Shown here piece by piece: positions 24,552 through 37,100 of a DNA stretch of 64,000 nt. The notes beneath the pieces are model-generated. The model ran no database searches. It was given only the letters and a program-made list of their open reading frames with translations, and was not told where the DNA came from. A program made the position numbers and the translations under genes. How positions within the stretch are numbered: the first letter of the stretch is position 1; each line of letters starts with the position of its first letter. Origin of the DNA: Caenorhabditis elegans (Eukaryota; Nematoda; Chromadorea; Rhabditida; Rhabditidae); the NCBI RefSeq assembly GCF_000002985.6, contig NC_003284.9:12648001-12712000 (forward strand), in the 5' to 3' direction.

Positions 24552-24589
24552 TTTATGTAGACCAACATGCTTTATGTAGACCAACATGC
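24552..24589. repeat. Perfect tandem duplication, 19 bp x 2
   Basis: TTTATGTAGACCAACATGC occurs twice head to tail with no mismatch. It is a recent small duplication in non-coding DNA. Confidence 0.9.
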
Positions 24590-27500
24590 TTTTTATACTA
24601 GAAAAATGAATTGAAAAAAAAAAATTTCTGGAATATTTGGAGAGGGTTTGGCAATGAAGCACTAATCGAAATATTGCTGACTAGATTATGCACACCCGTA
24701 AGTGTTTGCATGAACATATAAGTAAGCGCCCAACTAACGGCTGATGACGAATAACAAATATTTTATGGACCCAATGAAAAGTTATATGTAATGTTGGCGC
24801 GGTTGCAATCGTCAGAATTCCTATTAGAGCCTAATGCAGGAAGAAATGAGAAAATGAATGGAAGAGCATTAGAAAGAAGCAAAGAAATTCGAGCGAAGCA
24901 TAATGAGGGCAGAGTGCAGAGGCTCCGCGCAATGAGCTTTGACTGGCAGGTGCATATAGGATTCTGGGATTACGTGCCCAGTGAGCATTTAGAATGAAAT
25001 GATTTGGCTCCTGAATTGTGCCACCTGGACTAGAACCGACATTTTCGAAAAAAAAAAGATACTACAAACAATGGAGATGACTAAGAGTAGTACAAAAATA
25101 ATGCCAGCGAAGAAATACTAAACTTACAAGGAAACGTTTTCATTTTACCGTCTGACTTAAAAACGAGAAATGTGTCATTTGAAAGTGTTCCATAAGGATA
25201 TGCCACTGCAAAATTTCAAGCGGCAAAGCTCTACTCTCAACCTCTAAAATTTAGACCTAAAAATGTTTCAGTGCATTTTTCATTACATTGAAGGCCTGTA
25301 AAATTTCTGCAAATGTTTTTCTTGCAAACTTTCAATGCTTTTCAGACCGTTCAGAAGTTGGTGAACCCTATGTGAGATTTTTGGAAAACTTAAATTTATT
25401 TTAATTCACTCGGTCCAATAATTTTTCAGATTTTTCAAAAAAAAAATCTGTCAAAGTGTTAACCTACTTCTAAATGTTCTGAAATTCTGAAAAAATGCGT
25501 CGAAAGTTAGTTCATATGCAGATGTGAATGTGAGTTTTTTTTGTGGCCGATAGTTTTTATTTCTGTATTAGATAATTATACCTGGCTTATAATTTGGTCA
25601 TAAACGCAATGGCGCTGATATTTAGTGTACTCACTTTAATTTCAGTTTGTTTCAAATGATCGGCAACAATCACCACAAGGATCACAATACATTTCAGGAA
25701 AGGATTAATAAAGTCTCTGCCAATTTATTGCGCCAAAACAACATTTGAGAGTAGACTAGAGTCAATTGCTTTCAGCGTCAATTGAATTTCCAGACTAATA
25801 CGTTAAGTCGTCTATTTACTAGAACTCTGATGTGTGAGTGTGCACATTGAAAAACAAGTGCGTAAGAACGAAACCGAAAGATTAAGAAAAATAAAATGAC
25901 GGGGTTTTTCAAAAGTTCGTTAGCTGAAACGATAATCTGGACTTTGTTGGAATAATTTAATTCAGAACTTTTTAAATGGCAATTCAATATGGCATAAAAA
26001 TACGTTCGCCTCTAGGTAAACCAGGAAAACATTTTGCAACCTTAAATGTAAAAATCCCAATCGAATAGATCAATTATGAGTTAAGCATACTGATTTGAAA
26101 TCATCAGTGGTTTTAAATATGAATGCAGATTCACATGTAAAAAAAAAGAATTTCAGTTATTTGAGCGCTGTAGTAAGTTTTCAGACAAAAAGCCCAGTAG
26201 TTGTCACAAATTAAAAAAAAAAAACGTAGATCTGAGAAAACACATGAACACGCACCAGCAAAATAGACCCAAGAAGCAATGTTCAAAGTTTAGCCATCAT
26301 TTTTTTATTGTTGAACTTTATCGAGACTTCAGAACCGGTGTAAAAGTCGTAAATGAAACCGTAAAAAGTACACTTCTGACTAGCCAATTTTCGTGCATGT
26401 TTACAGCGTACTATTCAACAGAATGAAAACCGAAACCGATTTGATTCTGGTCGTAAACCGGGCAGGAAAATAGTGAAAAAATACAACTCTTGCTTCTCCT
26501 TTCCCTTTTTCGCCATTTTCTTACTTCACATCGTTTACGTGTACACGTAGTAGTTTTGCGTCAGCTGAACAAACTGTTCATCTGACGAAACATCCCTTCT
26601 TTACTTTTCATGCTTTTTCTTCTTTCTTTTCTCCTTCTGACCATTTCCTTCTACACTTCCTTTCACATTGACTGTTCACGTCATCAGAATATCATTCGGT
26701 TATTTACATAAAGTACAAGCTGACAATGGTATAAAATGTTTCCAACAAACTGGTCTTCTAGCTATCCTCTGATCAAAGATGAATATCATTAATTTTTAAA
26801 TGTTCTGTTGTTCATACTTAATTTTCGTAAATTTCATTAACCTGACACCACAGGGTTTCTTACAGAATAGTGTTCGGTTTATGTTTTTCAAAATAGAGAA
26901 AAAATAGTTTTTAAAAGATTTTTTTCAGAAATTCTTTTGTTGAGTAACCTGGCAAAGAATTTTTGAATTTTATTTTTTAACCTTCTCGCATATTAACTTA
27001 TCAGTAATGCATTTTCAGTAAGCGTTTAACTAACAGGTCAGGAAGTGGTATACATTTTTAATGAGTTTATTTAAATGATTTTTTTAGTTGAAGAAGATTT
27101 CTTAATAAGAGTCTGAAATGGGAACTTTGAACTTGTTTATTTTTCGAGTTGAGTGTCCCTGATATAAAGCATCATGAACATAGAATTATTAAAACATTAT
27201 TTTTTAAACGACTCATATATTCAATTTCAAAAGTTGGCCCGTCAGATGTTGTCACTTTTTGTAAAAAGAAATTTGTGAAACAAAATTTACTGAACTTATG
27301 CATATAATTGTCTATATTTTGCCTGTTGAACGCGTTTCAACAACGTCTTAGTTTTCAAGTTACTATTAAGGAGTAAGTGGTACAAAAACACAGTTCGCCA
27401 TACAATTTTGGGTATCACTGAAAATGCTGAAAGAAACACGTGAAATCTATCAACATTTATCCCACTTTTCATGTACCCTAGCTTTCCTGTTTATTAAAGT

Positions 27501-30500
27501 TTGCAAGTTTCACATTTTTCAAGTTTTCATATTTAATGTTTTATACAATAACATAAACCGCAACACGACATCCTCTGATACTTTTTTTTCGTCCTCCCGC
27601 ATACAATGTTCTAATCCACTTGTCTGTATGAAGTGAATTTTCGGCATCTAGTGAAGCCAAGCCAGCGGCCATTGACAGTATTCAAAAAAACTAGTAACCA
27701 CGAAAGGCTCTTCGAATTGGCTGCCAGCCGGACTGGTCACCGTGGTGATCTTTCATTGTGACGGTGAACAGTCGGTCCAACCGCTTGAAGCCAGTATTCG
27801 TTTTTCTCTTTTTCTCGCTTCAACCTAATCTTTTCTGCCGGCACTAGTACACTAATACCCTTCGTCTGACACCACATTGACACAACGATCCAGGCGGGGG
27901 CAAAACGGGAGAAAATGATTGAAGCTTGTTGATGGTTCTGTCATTTGAATTGGTTGAAGTGTGGCCATCGGGTGGACAGTTGCGTTAGCTGAGCTTATTT
28001 CTAGCGTTTTGTAGTTTTCCATCAAGTACAACACCCTCCTTTCATATTTAACACTTTTCGTCAAAGTGCTTGTCCAATTTATTGGTTTTCTCCGAAAAAA
28101 TCAAATTTTTAAACTGTCTCAAATTTAGGATAAACGTTGAAATTTTTTTTGAAAACTCTAAATTTTATCTTTATTTTTTTGGATTTTGGGAATACGTATA
28201 CACCTTCAGCTGAAGCAATTATATTCAAAATAGTTTTGAACACTTGAATCTGAAATTTAAGCAGTCTTATGAAACTTCTATTTCACCAACACAAATAATA
28301 ATAGCTTCTATGGGTCCTCCTTTGGAATTCCAGAGCCCACGATTTTATAAGGGTGATACATTTTTCAATGTCTAAGATCATCAGATTTTCCATTTAATCT
28401 TTTTTTTTGCAAAGTTTTCCATTCGCTTTGGTGTTCCTCTCCCATCGTCCTATCTACCGAGTGCCACGCCTATCTGTTTTAACAAACTAATCAGCATATG
28501 TTTAGACAGATAACATTACAACTGTTACAATTACATTAAAAATGTGTGGGAAAAAATGGCCAACAGACTTAACTAAACATGTTCAAATTTCAGTATAATG
28601 ATATGTCATATCGATAATATATGCCAATTTAGTGGCTATGTTTTCGTTTCCTTTCTCCACTTTCCAATTGTGATTCATGATTTAGAAGTGTGCGAAGGTG
28701 GAGAAATGAGGATTGAAGAACCGGTCGAAGGGTTTCAATTAGGCAACCCAGCAACTGAATTTTCACAACTAGCCAGATAATGATGATGATACCCTATAAT
28801 CGGTAGGATATTCATTTTTCTTCGGCATCTTTTGAAGAATTATAATAACACATATTATCAATTGCCTCAGTTGCCCAAAATAGTTATTTTCGACTTGATT
28901 TAACAGTGCTCAAAAATAGTTTATCAGATAACATAAGTATTTTTTCTATTGATGAAGCTAATAGTGCATAATATCAATATCTCAAGTTTTCCTGGGCTTA
29001 CAAGTATTTGACTGATTATTCGAAAAGATTTGAAGAAATTAAACAAAGTATTTATTTCAGTCTGATAATTTGAATTCAAACTGAGTATTTTGACAATAGT
29101 ACTACTACGTCATGCTTTTCTCAACTTCACCATTACTCATCATTTTAGCTTATAGTCAAACAAGATTCTTCTAGAAACAGTCATTGTTACAGCGCGTAAC
29201 AAAGACCTGTAGAACGGATATATTACAGAACTTTTGTTGACCTTCTTCCCTGTTCTTATCCTTTTACTTTCCCCACTGTCACCTCAAAACTTTTTTTTTC
29301 ACAACTTTCCATTGCGATTTCCCTTTTTTGCGCCCTTTATCATATCCATATAATGATAGGGATAAAGTTTCAACTTTCTCCTTCCACCTGATTAGCAACC
29401 ACCGATTATCGCCCTTTTCTGCCATTTTCAACGTCTGTGGATCCGTACAAAAAACCAGAAAATTGTAACATTAGACACCCCGGGCCGCATCTTTCTCCCC
29501 AACTGACCATCCAATTTATGAATGCAATCATGGCTTGCGCAACGCTCAACGCTTCATCGCCCGGTGTTCGCTTTTCATTTTTCTCTTTCTTTTTTGTTCC
29601 TTAAAAACTGAGGATGCATTTTTTTGCTTCTCCTCATTTCGGGTTCATCGTGACAGAAACATTGCATCAGCTGTTTCAAGTTTTTTTTTTGAAATTTCTG
29701 CCACCGTCTAAAATATTTTTTAAAAAATATTGTTCTTAGCCAATTATGTCATCTATATTCTGCATATCCCAGATGTTTTAAAAATTTACAATTTTTTGTA
29801 TTTTATTCACAAATAGGAATAAGAACAATTATATTTCTAAATCAGTGTAGACTTGATTTGTCAATTTTTAATTAGTAGAAATGCAGTTAAAATACTTTTT
29901 TTTGAAAATGACTTGTCGAAAATGACTAGCTGATGAATACAAAAATTCATCCCTTTACACTTTATTAATAAATCTAAAACTTTGAGTTTAACTTTACAAT
30001 AAACTACAATAATACCTTGTAATTTGGTTTTTTAGTCTTTCTTATCAAATTTATCCCATTGAAATTTAAATTATTGTCAAAATTATCATTTCAAAAAAAT
30101 GTTATTTTAACTGCAGCACTAGATAAAACTTCCAAAATAATTTTTCGCATTAAATCCTAAATATGAATGCTCAAGTTTCTTTTTGGGAATATTCCAAAAA
30201 TGAAACATTGAAAGAAACACTGTTCTTCCAGTGTTCAATTTTTTGTTTGCTCTCAATCTAGAAAATGTGCTCAAATTCAATTTGAACACTGTTTCTCATC
30301 CATTCCATTGAATTCACTGGTCACTTCAACAATTTCAAGAGTCGAGTCAAATGTTTAATAGACGAAATATAAACGAAGCGAATTGAGGGAGAATAGTGAG
30401 GGGATCGAACCGGTTAGGATGTTCGTGAGTAGTAGAGTGTATATGTTGCTTCTTCAACTTTTTCCCTGGCGATGATGCGATGCTGCTAATTTCGAGATGA

Positions 30501-30831
30501 CCTTCTGAAACGTTTTCTCCTGAAATTTTCTTTCGAACAGGAATTTGAATTTGTACCAAGATACATTTGTCTGATCAAGAAATGTATTGCTCTGAATATT
30601 ATTATACTCTTAATCAATATATTAAATGTAACAATAGCATTTTTTGAGATCAGGCTGGCTATTTCCGTTCTTGATAAAAATTGAAAAAATTTGAAAAAAT
30701 TTGAATAAGCATGCTCGTCGGTTTTGTTTTAAAATATCACTTTCAAATGTGTTTTTTTTGTTGGAAACCTTTTTTACCTTGACACGTCCATTCTGATTAT
30801 TTTTCAATTAAACCAACTTTTTCTATTTCAG

Positions 30832-31151
30832 AAAGGACTGAAAAAGCCAAACGATCCGCGTGAAGACGGCTGGCACGCGATTTGCCATTGGTTAAAAACG
30901 AACTGGCTACGGCAGTGTCCAAAGCAGAGATTCAAAGAGTTGAACAAAAAGGGCATACACACAGACAGTAAAAGAAGACAAAGCTATACAAGAAGGAAGG
31001 ATTTAGAAGTAGAAGACTAAGCAGACGAAGAAGAAGCTGAAGAAGACAGTAAGAGAGGACGGAAATCGTGCGCGCGCGGGCGGTCGAATCACACAAAAAA
31101 GGAAAGAGAAGATCATACCGCATATGAAAAGCGATTCGATTCGAACGGCAC
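30832..31151 (+). promoter_or_regulatory. adt-1: Probable 5' UTR exon of adt-1
   Basis: A strong acceptor TTTTTCTATTTCAG ends at 30831, 320 bases before the adt-1 ATG, suggesting a trans-splice or 5' UTR splice site here. An upstream ATG at 31124 (CATATGAAAAG) is out of frame with the main start and its frame runs past it, so it could reduce translation. The 5' UTR extent is inferred from the splice signal only. Confidence 0.4.
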
Positions 31152-34100
31152 ATGCCACCGTTTTACATAGTTATCACCTTTCTCCTTTCCACAGTTTTTC
31201 GGATATCACAGGTCAGTTTTTTTCGTTTGTTTAAAATAATGTACTATTTTCTCAAATAAAAAAAAACCAATTGATATTTTCCAACCTAAAAGCCTTCAGT
31301 GCAAACTTTATGTGTTGGGGCGTATGAGGTTTAGTGCAAAAAAATACACGTTTAAATGCAAAATAAACACAAAAATGTTTCAGTCTGTGCATCATCACTT
31401 AAACGAAGAAGAACTCAAACAAGTATTCGGAGTTTCCAACAAACATGACGTGAGTTTTCGTTCTTCTTACTTTCTTTGCTACAAACTGTTTTCAGGTTCC
31501 GGAGTACAGTCTTATTGAAGCCACAAGGCACCCGCTCAAAAACGGAAATCTTAAAATGAAATTCACCGCTTGGAATGACACGTACCACTTGAATTTGCGC
31601 AAAAATTCGCGCATCGTCAGTCCTCATATCGTGAGTGTTTCCATTATTTTCCAAATTCAAGCTTCTGCAAATCGAGTGACCTTCCAAAGCAAGCAAGCTT
31701 ATCAATAAAAACGAAAAGGATAAACGATTGACAGCGGGCAGCTTTCGCTTTTGCGTGAACGTCTTACGCAATATCGTAGTCCTATCACTTTTCCTTTTCA
31801 CTTTTTGAAAGTCATTCGATTTGAAGGTCTTTGATTCAAAGCTTCAGAACAGAATAGACATTGTGTCTCCAACAGTTTTACAAACACGATGGCGGATGAG
31901 TCATAACAAAATATTACCCAAATTCTTACAGATTTCCGTAGTTCGACATGGAGACGATGATGTCACCACTTATGCAGGCTTGCGTGATTATGAACAATGT
32001 CACTACCAGGTGGGTGGAGGTTTTTTCATTCAAGAAATAGTATTAGTTAACTTGGAACACAAATTAAATACATATTTATTTTGCTAGAAGGATTGAATTA
32101 TGTATTTATATTTCTGGGAATGTTATAGAAAAGAATGAAAAATTTCAAAGTCATTTTTGTATTAAAAATATAGTTTATATTTGATTACATTCTCCAATTT
32201 TTAAATATATGTGATACACATTTTCCTCGTCAGATTTATGCGAAAATTTTCCAAAAAGTTAGTCATGATAAGTTTAAAAAGTTAAAAAGTTATATTAACA
32301 AAATCTGTAATTTTCCTTTTTTGTTAGCAATTTTTCCTATGTTTATAAAGAATTTTAGAAAAAACTAAAAATATTTCAATTTCACTTTAAAAAAAACGAA
32401 TAGATTTTTTTAAAAACAGTTTCTTCAAAAAAAAAAAAATTGAGCCTGATTATTATTTAAAAGTTCAATTTGTAAACTCTTGTCAACTCTCTTCAGGGCG
32501 AAGTCAAATCACATGGCAATATGAAAGCCGCCATTTCCGATTGTGGCGCTTTGATGGGTTCGATTGTCATGGAGGATCATTTTCTCGTGCTTCAAACGCT
32601 TCCCAAACGAGTTCACCATCTACAGGTAGGCTTTTCCGTCAGTTTAAGCGGATTAGGTGTGGACATAAGACGGTCAAACAAAAAAGAACGATGCAATATT
32701 GAGGGTTTAGCAGGGGAAAAGCTGAACAAAGAAACAGTAGAATGTAGTCAAAAAATTTTAATTTACAAAGGTGCAGAAGATCACTAAACGGGGAATGTTC
32801 ACAAGCAAGTCCAAGATTTCAATCAAATTAGTCTTGCACCCCCACTGCTCTATTGCCACAGAAAATGTAGTGAAATATTTGAAAAGCATTTTCTTTGTTT
32901 GAGATGTTTAAATGAAACCAAAATTAACCAAGTAAAAGGCTCTCAAACTGAAACGACAGAGATGAAGGACAGATGGAAAAAGTAAGGAAAATTTGTATTC
33001 AGGATTAATGGCTTCGAACTCGCAAGATTAGTCTATTATTTTTTGAAAATTTAACTTTTCGAGTAGTTGGCAACTTGTATGGAAATGAGAACATTATGAA
33101 AATTGTCCAGATAGCTTATTATATTCAAATATTTTGTTTTTTGACTTTGGAAGTAGCGAAACCTTCACTATTCCGTCATGAGTACCGGCAGTTTCATAAA
33201 TTTCCGTGTATTTTTGAGAAATTGTTCTAAAACCCAATATATTCATTTTCAGAAAGAACGCCATTTAGTGTACAAAAGATCTGCTGGACTTTTAACAAAT
33301 GCAGAGAGCAAAATCAGGGAAGAAATAACGCGACTTCAAGAAGAGCAGGAATCATTTTGTGACACCAGTGAGCAACTTGATGACCCTGCAATGAGTAAGT
33401 TTGTATAATTTTGAATAACTCATTTTTACCATATATTTTGTTGCAACGCTTCTAATTATCTGCTTCTGCTTAAATAATGTAACTCTTTGCTATTCAGCTA
33501 TTCCAGCCCATCTTCATTTCAACTATACCATTCCAACATCTGCTCAACTCGACTCTTCATTTATTTTCCCAAATATGGATCCCATTACTTTAGAAATCGG
33601 ATTATTTCTTGATTCTAAACTATTCGAACATTTTGAAAGGTAAAATCTAATGTAACGGTGTAACTTTATAAAAGTAATTATTTCAGAGAATACATCCAAG
33701 ACGCGGAACAGCATCTCCTGGAGTTTTCGTTAGCTCTTATCAATAACGTTCATGTTCTTTATCAACAAGATACATTGACACCGAACCTTGATATTGTGAT
33801 TGTGCGATATGAAATGTGGAGAACTCAGCCGGTAATTTTACTTTTTTTTTCTAAAAATTTAACATTTCTCGATTTGATTTTTCAGAGTGCTCTCAGCACG
33901 GGTGTTCACAAAAACGGTCAAGCTCAAAGTCTCTTGGACGCATTTTGCCGCTATCAAGCCCATATGAACCCAGGAACTGATCTAACTGATATGAATCATT
34001 ATGACCATGGTGTTCTGCTTACGGGATATGACATTTACCATACGACGACCTCAGTTGCCGGCGTAGCTCCTGTAGCGAGAATGTGTGACCCGTTATTCGC

Positions 34101-37100
34101 TTGTTCGCTTGTGGAAGGACTTCACCTTGGAAGATCTTTTGTTCTGGCTCACGAAATGGGTCATAAGTAAGTTAGAAATTTATCGTTTGTTCAAAAAAAA
34201 AAGAAGAGTTTTCAGCATGGGAATGGTACACGATGGTGTTCAAAACCAGTGTAACAAGGGATGCTGTCTTATGTCAGCGGTTAATGGAGCTGGGAAAACC
34301 ACCTGGTCAGATTGCTCGGTCCGGGAATTCAATGCATTTTTGTTACAGTTAGAGTAAGATTTTCTTTTGAAAACGATCAACAAACCTTTAGTGGTCAGTA
34401 TCTATTTAAGCGCATTAAACTTACTAAAAACTTCTCACGTGCGCAAGAGTATCAATAAGTTAAGGAACGAGTATGTATAACTTTTTCATGAATCCAAATT
34501 TTCTAACCACAGGGAACGTTTTAATTAACATCAAGTATTTTATTAATTGTAGATATTATAATACTTCGTTAAATTTTTTGAAACTTTACTGGTGTGTCCT
34601 CACAATTGTTGATAATACTATGCATCATTTATTTTATTAGTGATGACAATATGAGAAGTGAAGAATACAGGAGGACCACTGAGCAGCCGCTCAGTGGCTA
34701 GGTATTAAGACTAGAATGCCTCTCATTCATAATAACCTCCTACTTAGGGGGGGGGGGGGAACAACAGAGTACGCGGAAAGAAGGTAGGCCACACTATACC
34801 AGCAGACTGGCGGAATAGATCAAACTATAGATAAAACATCTAGTGTGCACAGGACCACACAACACTTACTGAATAATTTTGTACCAGCATATTGTTTAAT
34901 TCCAGCGAGTCTGGCCGAGGAAACTGTCTTCGTGATGCTTCCCCAGGCCTTATATCTACAAATCACTTAAGTGATCTTCGACTTCCCGGGCAAAGATTCA
35001 CCGCTGATCAACAATGCTCTTACTTTTGGGGTCGTGATTATAAAGTAGAAATTCCAAATGGGAAAGCTATGGATGTAAGGGATACTTTTCGAATATGAAT
35101 TTAATTTATTAAGATTTCAGGATATTTGTCGAATTCTCTGGTGCGGCAATAGTGGTTCAACAATTTCCACAGCTCATCCAGCACTAGAAGGAAGTTGGTG
35201 TGGAGCAAACAAGGTAAACTGGTAGAATATACTAAAAGGAACAATTTCTTTTAAAATCAAATTTTTAGTGGTGCCACAAAGGTCAGTGCACTCACTGGAC
35301 ATTTGGTCTCACTCCAGTTCCAATTGATGGTGAATGGAGTGAATGGGGAGGTGCAGAAAAAGGATGTCCTATTCAGCAATGTGCAGTATCCGGTAGTATA
35401 ACCGTACAGGGCCAGCATAGAGATTGCGTTAACCCAGCGTATGTCAATCGGTTTATAAATTAAAAACAAAAAACGTTTCTTATAGACCAAATAACGGCGG
35501 AAAAACCTGTGAAGGTGCAAATATTAGAGGAATCGTTTGCGGAGCTACAAGCAGTAACTGCCTTGGATTTACAAGAGAAGAGTTTGGAAACAAAATTTGC
35601 TCATCAATCAAGTACGATCCCCATAAGCCTGACCAACAGCTCACAGGAGAAGGGTTTGAGCGTGAGTAGCCATTTTAGACCCGTAAAACAGTGGCTTCAA
35701 TTTTTATTATTTTCAGATTCTACACAGCCTTGTCGCGTCTGGTGTCATCTTATTGGATCTGAACTCATCAGAAACAAAGGACAATTCCCAGATGGAACAC
35801 CTTGCGGCTTTGACGCTTACTGTGTCGGTGGTCAGTGCTTGGCACTTTCTTGTGATAACAAAGCACTTGTCGAGCAACCTGAGGACTGCCCAAGAATTGA
35901 AGGACGTAGTGTTCACCAATGGGAAGAATGGTAAGAACTCGAAAATTACGTTGACAATATTTTCGAAAAACTCAGGTCTTCCTGGTCAGAATGTAGTGTA
36001 TCATGTGGCCTTGGCGGTAGGGAAGTTCGTGAAAGGAAATGCTCATCTGGTAGGAAATGTCAAGGTGTTTCTGAGGAAAGTCGGCCATGTGAAGGCGTGC
36101 TTCGTGATTGTGAAGAATTTGGAGAATGGAAGGAATGGGGATCCTGCAGTGAAAAATGTGCTCTTGGAGTTCAGAAAAGATTCAGGCCATGCCTAACCGA
36201 CCAATGTTCTAGTAAACATTTACAAGAAGAAAGACCATGTGATAATGTAAGTATTTCAATTGAAAGTTTGCAAAATTTATAATACAATTTTTAATGATAT
36301 AATAATGAGTACGGCTTAAATTTTTTTAAGGCAAATCAATGAAAAAAGATCAAAACTTTGTTCATCTCTCAAAATTTCATTCAAACAAATACATAACTCA
36401 TGTAAAAAATAAATTGTTCAGGAAGGTTGCTGGACAAATTGGGACGAATGGTCATCTTGTTCGCAAAGCTGTGGTGGAGGACGAAGATATAGAATACGGT
36501 AAGATTTATAACTTTGAGCAAGAGTTTGATTATATTTTTGAAGTAAATGTTTGGATGACAAATGCGATGGAGATGATTTGGAAAAAGAGTCCTGCAACAC
36601 TCAAAAATGTATATCTCAATCATGGGGCGATTGGCTGCCGTGCTCTGTATCGTGCGGTATTGGTTTCCAAATTCGTGAGAGACTATGTGATGGTGAATTA
36701 TGTGCAACTGCTAATAAACAAGCGAGAACTTGTAATCAACAGGTATAAATATATTTCAAACCAGAAAACTTAAAATTAGATCAAATATTATTCTAGAGTT
36801 AAATGAGAATACTTTTTTATTATTCCAGCAATGTCCGTCCGCATTTTCACTATCAGTGTGGAGTGAATGGGGAGAATGGACTACGTGCTCTGCTACCTGT
36901 GGTGAGGGTTTACAGTCACGGGAAAGATCTTGTCGACGTGGATCTTGTACTGAAGATGATGCATCTCAAACTCGGCGATGTGTAAATGGACCATGCGAGC
37001 ACTCGTATCTTACCTGGTCTGAATGGACAACATGTGAGACTTGCTCTTCTTTTGATAGCAGGAAGCGTATAGCAAAATGTGATGGAACAACTGAAAATTG

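Larger units (their letters stand above)
19860..31151. other. Long divergent intergenic region between the nuclear receptor and adt-1
   Basis: About 11 kb with no supportable coding exon. Landmarks are a GC-richer patch with CTACAGTA-type repeats at 21610-21800, a (GA)n run near 22454-22470 next to a purine-rich block to 22740, a 19-bp tandem duplication at 24552-24589, and pyrimidine-rich stretches near 26480-26660 and 29230-29360. It presumably carries regulatory sequence for both flanking genes, and upstream exons of either gene may be hidden here. Confidence 0.5.
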
